Source of the DNA: Lepidostoma basale
Taxonomy: Eukaryota; Arthropoda; Insecta; Trichoptera; Lepidostomatidae
Length of the DNA stretch: 64,000 bases
Direction: 5' to 3'
NCBI GenBank assembly: GCA_022606425.2
Contig: JAHDVF020000495.1
Coordinates: forward strand, 434,001-498,000
The notes under the pieces are model-generated. The model ran no database searches. It saw only the letters and a list, made by a program, of their open reading frames with translations, and was not told the origin of the DNA. The position numbers and the translations under genes are program-made. Shown piece by piece: positions 1 to 9,980 of this stretch. The stretch's first letter is position 1, and every line of letters starts with the position of its first letter.

Positions 1-369
1 TATTTTATTCTTACTCCATACTGCCATACAATTATATTGTAGTACGACCGCCAATATGCTATGCTCTAAAACAATAGAACAAAATTCTCGGCGGTGGATT
101 GTTTACACCACAAAGCTAAGCGAGAGGACATGTTTCATCGATTTATCTCAAATAATGACAAATTCTCAAACTCTGATGGGCTAAATTCATGCTCGGGATG
201 CTATGCTAGCTACCAGTAGTTATAGGAGGAGAAATCTTTAAAATTATCGGTGGTCGAACATGTTGTCTTTATCTGAGGCAGTCACAACACATTTGGTCAG
301 CGGATACAATTATGGAAGACTATCTTAATCCTTCAGGATTGTTAAGCCCACAGTCGCCTAGTACGAGTA
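1..369. other. Downstream flank of first ZAD gene
   Basis: AT-rich sequence with no convincing coding potential. It lies downstream of the minus-strand zinc-finger gene that ends at 370. An AATAAA on the minus strand near position 5 could be its polyadenylation signal. I see no repeat that recurs elsewhere in the window. Confidence 0.4.
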
Positions 370-1845
370 TTATTTGATGAGTCTTCTGTCTGTGTGATCG
401 TTGACTTTGTAGAGAATGCCGTGAACTCTGAGCATGTGCTTGTTGACCCCCGAGCTGTGAATCATCTTGAGGTGGCACACCGGACACGAGTACTTCTTCT
501 CTCTCGTGTGTTTAGTCATGTGAGCCTTCAGGGAATACTTGGAGACCGACGCGTAGTCACACACCTCACACTTGAACGTGGCCTTCGAGGTGTGGCGCTT
601 TATGTGCTCCACCAATCTCTTTTTAGACTTCGTTTTCAAGGTGCAAAAGTGACATTCAAAATTTTTGGCTGTTTCGTGGCGCTTGGAGTGGCTGATTAAA
701 TTATCTAAGGAAACAAAGGTGGCCCCACACTGATCGCAGCTGTAGTCTCGGATGTTTAAGTGGCGCTTGATGTGGATGTTAAGACTGCTCTTGGTCTTGA
801 GTCCCTTGTTGCAGATGTTGCATATATGTGCCCGCACATCGCTGTGGACCAGCTTGTGGGACTCGTACTCATCCTTGAGCTTGAACTGCTTCCCGCAGGT
901 GGGGCACATGAAGTTCATGACGTCGCTGTGCCTCGTGACATGTGACTTGAGCGAGCCGGGTTGCGAGAAGCGTGCAGGGCACTGCGGGCACTGGTAGGGC
1001 CTCTCGCCCGTGTGGGTCTGTGTGTGGTAGCGCATGGTCTGGCTTTTTGGGGTTACAAAAGGACACTCTGTGCAATGGAAGCGCCGGCTGGCTCCGTAGC
1101 CCGTCTTAATAGCCAATTTTAATTTCTTCTCCTCCGTGTGGATGCGGAGCTTATGGTTCTCCAGGGAAGTTTTAGAATGCAAGGGCCGGCCGCAAATATC
1201 GCAGATGAAGGGGCCGACATTCTTTAATTTCTTTTTAGCCTTTTTATCATCTTGAGGAACTGACGAGTTAATACAATTAATGTTTTTGACGTCCCCGTCT
1301 TCCTCTTTGACAGTGAGAGAGGCATCTGCTTTACGGGATGTTGCGCGGTTCCGTTTGGAACATTTTTTTAATGGCTGTAAATCCTTTTTAGTAAAATTTT
1401 TAAGAGAAATATCATCAGCAAAATCACTGTCGCCTAGGGGCTCGTTTGTCTCATACTCATATTCTATGTCGTATTCTGTCTTCACGAGCGGAGTGGCTCC
1501 GTCTTCTTCCTTCACAGGTGTTGGCTGGGGGAGGTCGTCTGGTGGTTCCTTGAGGTAGAGCTTCCTGAGCAGTCCGTCCGAGCGCTCGCACTTGAGCCGG
1601 AAGCCGTGCGCCGCCTCCAGCTCCCCGAGGCAGTCCCCGCAGATGGTGTCGGGGAGCCCGTCTTGGCTGTGTATCTCCACGCGCGCCACCGCCATCACCA
1701 TGGAGGCCAGGGACTCCGAGGGATCGCCAGGGCGCGCCTCATGCAGACATTTCGATTGTAAGGTGTTTTCTGTTAAACATATTCGGCACAACTTATCCAA
1801 CTCCTCAATTTTACCATTACATAAAAAAAGTAATTTATCTTCCAT
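370..1845 (-). CDS. ZAD-C2H2 zinc-finger protein, paralog 1
   Basis: Single-exon gene of 491 codons, predicted nuclear DNA-binding regulator. I start at the ATG at 1843-1845, which has A at -3 and G at +4 and aligns with the starts of the paralogs; the upstream extension of the open frame begins with GTG and is not needed. Residues 20-72 form the ZAD zinc cluster (C20, C23, C69, C72), a domain that in Drosophila relatives homodimerises. A charged linker (about 95-210) carries three psi-K-x-E sites (K112, K122, K180). Nine C2H2 fingers follow (about 215-476), then the family tail ending in RRLIK. Fingers 3 to 6 use short, partly non-TGEKP linkers, including the family-specific RHLNIRDYSC. Closest relatives are the copies at 7.2, 10, 13.8 and 15.7 kb. 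DNA target is unknown. Confidence 0.93.
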   Translation of the reverse strand: MEDKLLFLCNGKIEELDKLCRICLTENTLQSKCLHEARPGDPSESLASMVMAVARVEIHSQDGLPDTICGDCLGELEAAHGFRLKCERSDGLLRKLYLKEPPDDLPQPTPVKEEDGATPLVKTEYDIEYEYETNEPLGDSDFADDISLKNFTKKDLQPLKKCSKRNRATSRKADASLTVKEEDGDVKNINCINSSVPQDDKKAKKKLKNVGPFICDICGRPLHSKTSLENHKLRIHTEEKKLKLAIKTGYGASRRFHCTECPFVTPKSQTMRYHTQTHTGERPYQCPQCPARFSQPGSLKSHVTRHSDVMNFMCPTCGKQFKLKDEYESHKLVHSDVRAHICNICNKGLKTKSSLNIHIKRHLNIRDYSCDQCGATFVSLDNLISHSKRHETAKNFECHFCTLKTKSKKRLVEHIKRHTSKATFKCEVCDYASVSKYSLKAHMTKHTREKKYSCPVCHLKMIHSSGVNKHMLRVHGILYKVNDHTDRRLIK

Positions 1846-1902
1846 ACTTCGAATGAAATTAAATAAGTATATGAAAGAAAACCGCTGTCTTAGTTCTGTC
1901 AC

Positions 1903-2600
1903 AATCTTCTGAAGTATTTTGGCTTATTAGGAAAAATTAGAAAAAAATATTTATTTGTCAGTAAACTTATTCATATCATCTGTCAAAAGAGAAAATGTTT
2001 TGTTTTTTTGCAGCAAGCAAATCCATAGACAAAAAAATATACGCTCTTTTTACCTTCGCTTTCGGTGCTGTATAGCCAGTACACATTGCTTGTAATAACT
2101 TTAAAATCTCTAAATATAATAAATACCAGGTTAACATTTTCGGTATTGTTTTAAATCATACACATTGTTTTGAATCATTCATTAATACACACTAAAAACT
2201 TACTATAATATTATATAATATAGGAATATACTCGTACTAGTGTGGTGCCGTGTCGCTTATTGAACTATAAATATTTGAGAACATACGACTGTCTTACACA
2301 CACTTGTTACGCCTCACTGTTGTTCTTACAATATAAGTTTGTGCGAGATCGACAAATTATTCATAAATTTGTAGAATTCGAATATCGTGTCAGTAAATCT
2401 GGGTCTGGATGCCGCGGATTACAATAGGAATATTATCACTTTTGACTTCGTGTGCAGTAAATTGAAGCGATTATATGTTGATTTCGATTTAAAATCTCTC
2501 ATTTTGAAATGTAAAGGGATTACACAACACCGTAAAAGACGAACTTTTTACCACATTAAGTGAAAGATTAATAACCCTTATTCTCTTATACAAATGTCGT
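1903..2600. promoter_or_regulatory. Region upstream of ZAD paralog 1
   Basis: AT-rich spacer between the first ZAD gene (minus strand) and a decayed finger fragment (plus strand). Read in the direction of the ZAD gene, a TTTTGACAG motif lies at 1980-1988, about 135 bp before its ATG; similar motifs precede most other genes of the cluster. Segments near 2060-2150 and 2270-2330 resemble segments near 5765-5850 and 6250-6300, so short dispersed repeats are present. Promoter role is inferred from position only. Confidence 0.35.
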
Positions 2601-2639
2601 CAGCTATAAAATGTTTAATTGACAATAATAGACGTATTT

Positions 2640-2849
2640 TTGAAGGCGATATCCAAAATAAAGTTATCGAGCTGTGAAGCGTGCGACTGTGAGGCTGTTG
2701 AGTTCTGCACTTTGAAGAAGTACACCGAAAAAAAGAGTTACTTGTGTGCCGTCTGTCATCTGAAGATAACCAACTCCAGCGACTATCTTACTTACTTAGG
2801 CGGTACCGCGTTAGGCATTTTAAATACGAACAGGAAAACAATCAAATGA
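2640..2849 (+). pseudogene. Decayed ZAD zinc-finger gene 3' fragment
   Basis: The plus strand encodes remnants of the last two fingers and tail of the cluster proteins. A CEACD segment followed by EAVEF matches the CxxCDYAAVE start of finger 8. Then comes EKKSYLCAVCHLKITNSS, which matches REKKYSCPVCHLKMxxSS of finger 9. The frame ends with NRKTIK and a stop, matching DRRLIK. The finger-8 histidines and the finger-9 HxxxH are destroyed and there are internal deletions. Nothing upstream is recognisable as a ZAD or as earlier fingers. I read it as a ninth, dead zinc-finger copy on the plus strand between paralogs 1 and 2. Confidence 0.75.
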
Positions 2850-2974
2850 ATAGTATATACAAATACAGAAGACCTATGAAAAGTGCTAGAAGAAGAATCG
2901 TCAAAAATACGAAGCACTTTATTTAATATAAATGACCAATACTTGCATAGCTTCAAATGAATTGAAGGCTGATC

Positions 2975-3120
2975 TGATCACCATAAAAATATCAAAACAG
3001 TTTGAAATGAGTTTTTGATCTCAATTGGTGTGTGGTGAATCCCAAGCATAAAGGCCAATAACTCCACAAATGTGAAAGTAATAGAATAATACGGTGTAGT
3101 TCAAACTTCACACTATAGTT
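2975..3120 (+). repeat. Dispersed repeat, copy 1
   Basis: A segment containing TTTTGATCTCAATTGGTGT, then GGCCAATAACT and ending GTGTAGTT.AAACTTCAC, is found again at about 34885-34980 inside a delta-COP intron. Order and spacing of the blocks are preserved. No terminal inverted repeats or coding sequence are visible. It could be part of a longer element whose ends I cannot place. Confidence 0.5.
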
Positions 3121-3123
3121 TTT

Positions 3124-3308
3124 CTACGTTGGACGATCGAAACGTGCACGGGAGATGCCTTTTGGTAGCGATGAGGTTCGCATCCCATCACACCGCGTCT
3201 CCCGCGGGGACGAAAAGAGAAGGATAAGAGTGCCGCATCCGTTAAAGTGTGGCAGTCCACTCTTTCTGCCTACCCCTTCGTGAAAGACGGCGTGATGGTT
3301 AGTTAGTA
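3124..3308 (+). mobile_element. SINE-like element with LINE-derived 3' tail
   Basis: The 5' part contains GGTTCGCATCCC, close to a pol III box B, next to the block TCACACCGCGTCTCCCGCGG. The 3' part (from about 3250) is the same as the 3' end of the LINE family at 25.5-28.2 kb: TTTCTGCCTACCCCTTCG, then GGCGTGATGGTTAGTTAGT. Other copies lie at about 17425-17600 (-), 42288-42416 (-) and 55065-55230 (+). A body with a shared LINE tail is typical of SINEs mobilised by a partner LINE. No clear box A was found, so a tRNA origin is uncertain. Confidence 0.6.
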
Positions 3309-3389
3309 CTTTTGTCATGGGAATTAGGATATTCGAAGTCGGAAAGATCAACGAGTGTTCGTGTTATGATTATGAATGTAAATGTACGA

Positions 3390-3455
3390 GTATGTCCATC
3401 CTCTTTGTCTAACCCTCCGGAGAAGCGGCGTAATGGTTTGTTAATTAGTTTGTTA
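3390..3455 (+). mobile_element. Degenerate LINE 3' tail
   Basis: A short sequence with CCTCCGGAGAAGCGGCG followed by TAATGGTTTGTTAATTAGTT resembles the terminal part of the LINE family whose 3' ends carry GGCGTGATGGTTAGTTAG. Only the last tens of bases are recognisable. Confidence 0.4.
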
Positions 3456-4019
3456 GCACCTTTGTAAAATAACCAGCGTACAATTATTATTTTCTAATAC
3501 GTACGCAATATTTTAAACACGATAATAAAATTCGGCAGACAAATAAACATGCAAACCATCACAAAAAAACACTTATCTATAGACTTCTGCAACGGCAACC
3601 AGAGGCTTGTAATAAAGTAATCGCATGCAACTATTTCAATTTATAAATTTAATCACTATTTTTAACACTGCAACCGCCGTTTTAATATATTTTAGTACAA
3701 CTCTACCCACCTTACAGGAAGCAGCTCCGCTACCGCCACACACCACCTCATCAACACAACACAAACACTGCACTTCATATAAAAGATGAATCTTTATATT
3801 TATAATTCACTTTAAATTTACGCGGGATATAACAGAATATATTCTGAATGAATTTTTTATTATTATTCGACTTATTTCCGAGTAGAACAATGTAAGATCA
3901 TAAAAAAACAGAAGTTATAATATATTTTTTCCAATTAGTTTTATTTTGAGAAATGAAAGTCTTTTCTTATTAGATCGGTATCATTGTGTTTGCAGACTCG
4001 ATGTACGTAAATCAACGAT

Positions 4020-4215
4020 GTGAATGCAGTACGGAGTCGAGGAAGAGAAAAACATGGCATGGCCAAATGTTAGAAGTCAGAAGAATCGACGTGAGTGCTT
4101 GACTCGCTGTATGAACGCGGAAGAAGCTAGAGAGGTGTGTCAGGATAGAGTAGTGTGGTGATCCATTCTCTGTGCCTACCCTTCTGGAGAAACGGCGTGA
4201 TGTTTTTCTGTTGTT
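4020..4215 (+). mobile_element. LINE 3'-end fragment
   Basis: The translated remnants include the family motifs [35 protein letters not shown] and the closing CAYPSGETA. These correspond to the C-terminal end of the retrotransposon protein at 25.5-28.2 kb ([17 protein letters not shown]). The copy is 5'-truncated and contains stops, so it is inactive. Confidence 0.65.
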
Positions 4216-4359
4216 TTATTTCAAATTATTTTTTATGAAAGTGACTATGATTTAAAATGCCAATATTTATAAGTCTTTAAAAACAGTTTATAAATCGCGA
4301 TGTTATTTGGGGTATTTTTTTAAAGCACGGATGTAATATTTATTTTAGTGTTATAATAG

Positions 4360-4800
4360 TGGACAATGTCTTTAAAAGAACAACAAAGAATCTACTGGTT
4401 TGAGAATAGACTACTTAGAATGATCCTGGGACCCAGACCTGGTGTTGCAGCGGGAACTTGGAGGCATAGGACCAACCAAAAGATCCGTACGATGACCCAG
4501 CAGCCCCTTATAACGACCACCGTGAGAGCCGGTCGCCTAGCATGGATTGGGCACGTATGCCGAGCCGAAGAGACCAGAGCAATCAAGATCCTCTAGGCGT
4601 CTAGACCGACTGGAGTAAGACCTCTAGGAAGGCCTAGACAGCGCCTAATGGACAATGTTCTGGGTGACCTGGCTAGGTTGGGTGAATCGGACTGCTGGGT
4701 TGGTGGACGTGCGCTGCTCATCATATGCAGATTTCAAAAGAGCCGCACAAGAGAAGAATAGAGGAAATTGCTGCAAACCAATCCCAGGATTGAAACCAGA
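4360..4800 (+). mobile_element. Non-LTR retrotransposon C-terminal fragment
   Basis: The open frame at 4366-4596 encodes LLRMILGPRPGV, then RAGRLAWIGHVCRAEE. After a stop, remnants of GRPRQRLMDNVLGDLARLG continue the same theme. Gly-His-hydrophobic plus basic GRPR blocks are typical of the region after the reverse transcriptase in insect LINEs. It differs in sequence from the [10 protein letters not shown] family found elsewhere in the window, so it is a second LINE family. The 3' boundary near the AT tract is vague. Confidence 0.6.
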
Positions 4801-4936
4801 GAGAGAGAATGTTCGATTATAAATTAATACAAGTTACGCAATTCAAAAATATGGTGCAACTATCAGCATGGAAACAATATTTCGCAATCATTGGAAATTC
4901 GTATACGAATTTAATCGAAATAAAAAAAAATAATAA

Positions 4937-5365
<429 letters not shown>

Positions 5366-5829
5366 TTAATTGTACCCCAATTAAATAAACAAATAAATGA
5401 CAATATGCATTTGAAGTAGAAAATATATATGTCACGAAGTCACATTAATCTAAATATTTGAAGAAAATTATTTTTACATTACGTATACGAGAATCGCGAA
5501 TGAGTTAATATGAAATTTAGTCACACGAAACACCCCACGTGTAATTTAATACGAAGAAAATATATATCAAATGTTGAGGATAAAATGTTTGAATCAAAAT
5601 ATGAACTCACTTATATTAACGTTTCTGAGCAATCTTCAACCCACCCGATCGCGACGTCAATACGCTTATTAGTGAAATTCTTAGGGCCGGCCCGTGTGTG
5701 CAGTAGATGCGTTCGTAATATATATATATGTACATGGGCAGTTAGGTACTATAAACCTTTGTAACCTTCCCTTATCGGTGCCGTGTAGCTTGTACACATT
5801 GATTCTAAAAACTTGAACAACTCTGTAAA

Positions 5830-6125
5830 TAAAAAAAATACTAACTAACTAACCATCACGCGGTCTCCCCGAAGAAGTAGGTTTTCTTTCCTGACATACT
5901 TATCTCGCTTCCTCAACATTCATACATCGTGTCATGCACGCACTTCGATTTCTCCGACTCGTCACGTGGCCGACATTCAGTATTTGATTTATTTGATCGT
6001 GCCACGTTTTCCTCGGTTTTTCTCTATTTCTAGTTCCATTTACATCGTTACCATATACTTTTTTCGTCGTATATATCTTTATATCTTCCTTCTTCATTCG
6101 TTCTTTCCATATGTCCAAACCATCT
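5830..6125 (-). mobile_element. LINE 3'-end fragment
   Basis: On the minus strand a 72-codon frame (6118-5900) reads [20 protein letters not shown], then [13 protein letters not shown]. These are the C-terminal motifs of the LINE family at 25.5-28.2 kb. The tail on the plus strand is CTAACTAACTAACCATCACG, the complement of the GTTA-type tail. The 5' end is truncated. Confidence 0.7.
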
Positions 6126-7159
6126 TAATTTTCCGTAATGTTGTTAATCATAACAAATACTGGCTTCATATTTTTGATTTTGATACATTACCAATACAAT
6201 GAAAAAATGTGTATCGGAAATTCGGGTATTAAAGTGTGAAGAGTACCTAAAGAATATACGATTGTCTAACACGCTCATTACTCCTCACTCTCACTTATTG
6301 TCCTGGCTGGCATTTGGTGGGGTTCGATCTCTTTTGAGAGTCCTTTGAATGAGTCCCATCTTCATTGATGTCTTTCATTGATAACTAGTTCCCCCGAGTT
6401 TTTTTGTTGATCAATTAGATTAAAAATATTACTAATCATTTTAAGCTTTCACTGCTGTTAATTAAAACAATATCCAATAAATACTAAATTTTTCAGTTTC
6501 CAGCTTTCTTATTAAAATGTAAATTGAATACACAGCGCCGTTACCGGATTTAATTTTCAGCAGAGAAAAGGAAAAATTAATCGGGTCGTGATCTAGAAGT
6601 CATAACGCTTCACCCCTGATTCAAGAGATTTAAGTTTAATCCTGGACGTAAATAGTTTGCATTGCGGTTTAGATTTATTTGCATCAGTGGATCCCTCATC
6701 GAGGAGGCTTTTCAAGGTTATAAATAGGTATCTAAAAGCAAATTTTCACAAATGAGTTATTTAGCATTTTCATTTTTGGGTAGGTCGTAAATTTGGAAAC
6801 AAGATAATGGTTAAAGTCTGAAGCTACTACATACATCTTACTTTACTCAAAACTACTCTACCGTGGAAGAAATATACAACTTCGCTCCTCTAGTTATAGT
6901 AGGTTCTCATGGTAACGGTGTGGTAACTAAGAACACATATTTCTCAAAATAAATATTATAGTATCGAGACCATAATATTATTATTTTATTGTATTTTTGT
7001 TTCTGTAGGTTGGCTACCATATCTCTAAAAATTTGACAGCTGTATATGACAGCGAATATGTCAAAATTGACATTTATAAGAAGTTATTCCAAGTTATTAT
7101 AATCAATTTAAAGAAATATGCTAGTTTGAAAATAAGTATATTAATTAGAAATTTACATT
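6126..7159. promoter_or_regulatory. Intergenic region upstream of ZAD paralog 2
   Basis: AT-rich and without coding sequence. Close to the gene, 7030-7073 contains AATTTGACAG, ATGACAG and TGTCAAAATTGACA in quick succession, 90-130 bp before the ATG at 7160. Clustered TTTGACA motifs also precede paralogs 3, 5, 6 and 7. I infer a promoter-proximal element from this recurrence; no TATA box was assigned. Confidence 0.4.
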
Positions 7160-8551
7160 ATGGAAAGCCGACTACATTGTCCAAAATCCGGTAAATGTGA
7201 GAAATTTGATAAGTGGTGTCGAATCTGTCTCACTGAAAATATAGTACAATCTAATTGTCTGCACGAGGCGCACCCCGGCGGGCTGTCAGTGTCCCTGGCC
7301 TCCATGGTGATGGAGTTGGCGCGCGTGGAGATACACAGGCAGGATGCACTCCCCGACATCATCTGCGGGGACTGTCTCGGGGAGCTGGATGCCGCGCACA
7401 GCTTTCGGCTCAAGTGCGAGCGTTCGGACGGGCTGCTCAGGAGGCTACACAGCGATTGGCAAGACAAAGCCTCTCCACAAACTAATAGAGGAGACCAATC
7501 ACATTTAGGGAACGTAAAAAGTGAGGAGACTATTTCTCAGTTTGTTAAAACAGAATGTGATATTGATTTTAACAATGATTTGTTGAGTGATAATGATTTT
7601 TTTGATAGTGAGACAGTGCTCATTAAAGATAAATCTCTAACCGTTAAAATTGAAATAGAAGATGATATTAATTATTGTTCCGAGAAAAAAAGAGTGAAAC
7701 ACTGTGGACCTTTTATTTGCGATCTGTGCAATAGGCCAATGAGTTCGTTGAGGTCTCTGGAGAATCACAAGCTGCGCATGCACAGCGAGGCGAGGAGACT
7801 GCGAATGGGGAACATGACGGGTTACGGGGCCAACAAGCGCTTCCACTGTCCGGAGTGCCCCTATAGCACCCCATACCACAAGACCATGCGCAACCATGTC
7901 CGCACCCACACGGGCGAGAGGCCATTCCTCTGCTCTCTGTGTCCCGCCTCCTTCGCACAACCGGGCACGCTGAAGGCGCACGTCACCCGCCACAGCGATG
8001 TCATGCACTTCACTTGTCCCATCTGCGGAAAGCAGTTCAAATTGAAAGACCTCTACGAGAGTCACAAACTAGTCCACAGCGATGTAAAAGCGCACAGCTG
8101 CTCGATATGCAGCAAAGGGTTCAAGACCAAAAAGAGCCTCGCCATCCACATCAAGAGACACCTGAACATTCGGGACTTCAGCTGCCACGAGTGCGGAGCC
8201 ACCTTCGTCTGCGCCAGCAGTCTAATGAATCACTCCAAATCTCACATAACTGTCAAAAATTTTGAATGTCACTCTTGCGGGCTCAAAACCAAAACTAAAT
8301 CGTTGCTAGTGGATCACATGCGCCTGCACACGAGTGAACGATCCTACAAGTGCCAACTGTGCGATTACTCCGCAATATCACGATCTACCATCAAGGTTCA
8401 CATGAGGAAACACACTCGAGAGAAGAACTATTCCTGCCCCATCTGCCACCTCAAGATGGTGTACAGCTCCAGCGTGAACAGGCACATGTTCAAGTTTCAC
8501 GGAGTCCACTATAAAGTTAGGGACCACACAGACAGGAGACTCATCAAGTAG
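7160..8551 (+). CDS. ZAD-C2H2 zinc-finger protein, paralog 2
   Basis: Single-exon gene of 463 codons starting MESRL at the only sensible ATG. The ZAD uses C20, C23, C69 and C72. The linker (95-185) is the shortest of the close paralogs and has psi-K-x-E sites at K120, K130 and K163. Nine C2H2 fingers run from about 187 to 448, and the tail ends YKVRDHTDRRLIK. GC content shifts sharply inside the gene: the ZAD second half (about 7285-7450) and fingers 2-6 are GC-rich, the linker is AT-rich. Helix residues of finger 4 (KDLYESH) differ from paralogs 3-5. AATAAA signals occur near 8672 and 8702. Predicted nuclear; target unknown. Confidence 0.94.
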   Translation: MESRLHCPKSGKCEKFDKWCRICLTENIVQSNCLHEAHPGGLSVSLASMVMELARVEIHRQDALPDIICGDCLGELDAAHSFRLKCERSDGLLRRLHSDWQDKASPQTNRGDQSHLGNVKSEETISQFVKTECDIDFNNDLLSDNDFFDSETVLIKDKSLTVKIEIEDDINYCSEKKRVKHCGPFICDLCNRPMSSLRSLENHKLRMHSEARRLRMGNMTGYGANKRFHCPECPYSTPYHKTMRNHVRTHTGERPFLCSLCPASFAQPGTLKAHVTRHSDVMHFTCPICGKQFKLKDLYESHKLVHSDVKAHSCSICSKGFKTKKSLAIHIKRHLNIRDFSCHECGATFVCASSLMNHSKSHITVKNFECHSCGLKTKTKSLLVDHMRLHTSERSYKCQLCDYSAISRSTIKVHMRKHTREKNYSCPICHLKMVYSSSVNRHMFKFHGVHYKVRDHTDRRLIK

Positions 8552-9710
8552 AATACTAATATTTCATGTTTATGTTATTACTTACACCAACGACCAATTT
8601 TTTATTCTATGTATTCAGGATAATTACTGAACTATTTAATAATGGCCGATAGATAGATAAATTGATTAAAACAATAAATCTAATTGTAAGTATAGTTATA
8701 ATAATAAATAAAAATATATTCTTTCTTAATTTTCAGAGATCAAAATAATTCATAATTTTAAGATAATTTCACATTACATTATGTTCTTGTTATTTAATTT
8801 AAATTAAAAAAAAAATATTTTTAATTTAAAAAAAAAAGAGAGTAACTTTAGGATCACTAATAAAATATATACTCAGTTGTCCATTTCTGAAGAGGATTCA
8901 ATCATTATTTTAAAATTCTAAAATGACAACTCTGATCCACAACTTGAATCAAATTGAAGTATAAACCCAGCATTTTGTGATTGTTTTTCCTAATAGTATA
9001 TATTAATTTGTTATCTATCTTAAAATTTATTTATTTATATTTAGTTATAATGACATTGTTGTGAATTTAAATATTTATTGTGTAAGGTCAGGTATTTAAG
9101 ATTAATTAATATTGATGAAAACAATTGTTTTGTAGTATTTTTGAAATATTTTATGGCGTGACATGTTTCTTCTCCATGGGGCATTATCAAATGTCATTTG
9201 CTAAGCAAGTTGAGGCATGTCACTTCCATATAATATGATAAAACTTTAAAACGACATAAATTTTCATCAATACTAAATATTTAATATACAGTTTTGCAAC
9301 ATTGTTCAAGAACTGATAACTCGTTGATTTTAAAGCAATAATATGTATCGTTATCAGTTAACTCGTTATAGTTGCAAACAAACTTTTTTTTTAAAGATTA
9401 ACAATTAAATAAACAGTTGTGTTTATTTAAGAATATTTTTTCCTGCATTATCACAGTTATATAATGGAGTATACATTATGTTAGCAGTTACACAATGGAG
9501 TCTTCTTCGCTTTAATGTAGATCTTGCGACAGGGTATCAAATTTAGTCCTGTGATGAAGACATCCAGCTTTCTCTCCATCGCTTTGGTGACCGATGGCTC
9601 TCTGGAGTCTCATATAATTAACTCAGCAACAAAATTGTATGAAATTATTGATATATCATATGTAGTTCTTCAACTATACAAATTTTGTAACATCAATGTC
9701 ATAAAATAAT
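8552..9710. other. AT-rich intergenic region
   Basis: Contains the 3' flank of paralog 2, with AATAAA near 8702, and otherwise AT-rich sequence. At about 9140-9265 a block with GGGGCATTATCAAATG, GCATGTCACTTCCATATAA and TAAAACTTTAAAACG looks like a worn copy of the palindromic repeat family seen at 52-60 kb. The open frame at 9524-9709 has no recognisable features and I do not call it. Confidence 0.4.
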
Positions 9711-9758
9711 TTTTCAAATCTGATGCACAAATTAAGATTTGTGCATCAGATTTGAAAA
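9711..9758. repeat. Perfect 22-bp inverted repeat (hairpin)
   Basis: The two arms (9711-9732 and 9737-9758) are exactly complementary with a 4-base spacer. The left arm contains CAAATCTGATGCACAAAT. It lies about 220 bp upstream of paralog 3. The stem is too short for a usual pre-miRNA; it may be a cruciform-forming site or the remains of a foldback element. Confidence 0.85.
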
Positions 9759-9860
9759 ACATGAATGCATATTAATTTAAAAAATAAGCGCGAAATCTTT
9801 ATCATTTGTCTATGGGTCTTTTTGTCTAGTTGGTCTTGGTACGCCTGTTACCTGTTACGT

Positions 9861-9883
9861 ATTTGACAGTTCTAATTTGACAG
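9861..9883. promoter_or_regulatory. Paired TTTGACAG motifs upstream of ZAD paralog 3
   Basis: ATTTGACAG at 9861-9869 and AATTTGACAG at 9874-9883 lie about 100-120 bp before the ATG at 9981. The same octamer occurs before several other genes in the window. Function is inferred from recurrence and position only. Confidence 0.4.
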
Positions 9884-9980
9884 ATGTGCAAATCTTAATT
9901 TTTGCATTTGTTTTTATTTATAGTAAATAAATAAATTATGATGTGTTATCTCAGATTGCCTTTTTAATTTAAATTACCAA

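Noticed and set aside
1846..1902. N-terminal extension of ZAD paralog 1
   Set aside because: The extended frame begins with GTG, and the internal ATG aligns with the starts of all close paralogs.
9711..9758. MicroRNA precursor
   Set aside because: The 48-nt hairpin is too short and fully paired, unlike typical pre-miRNA.
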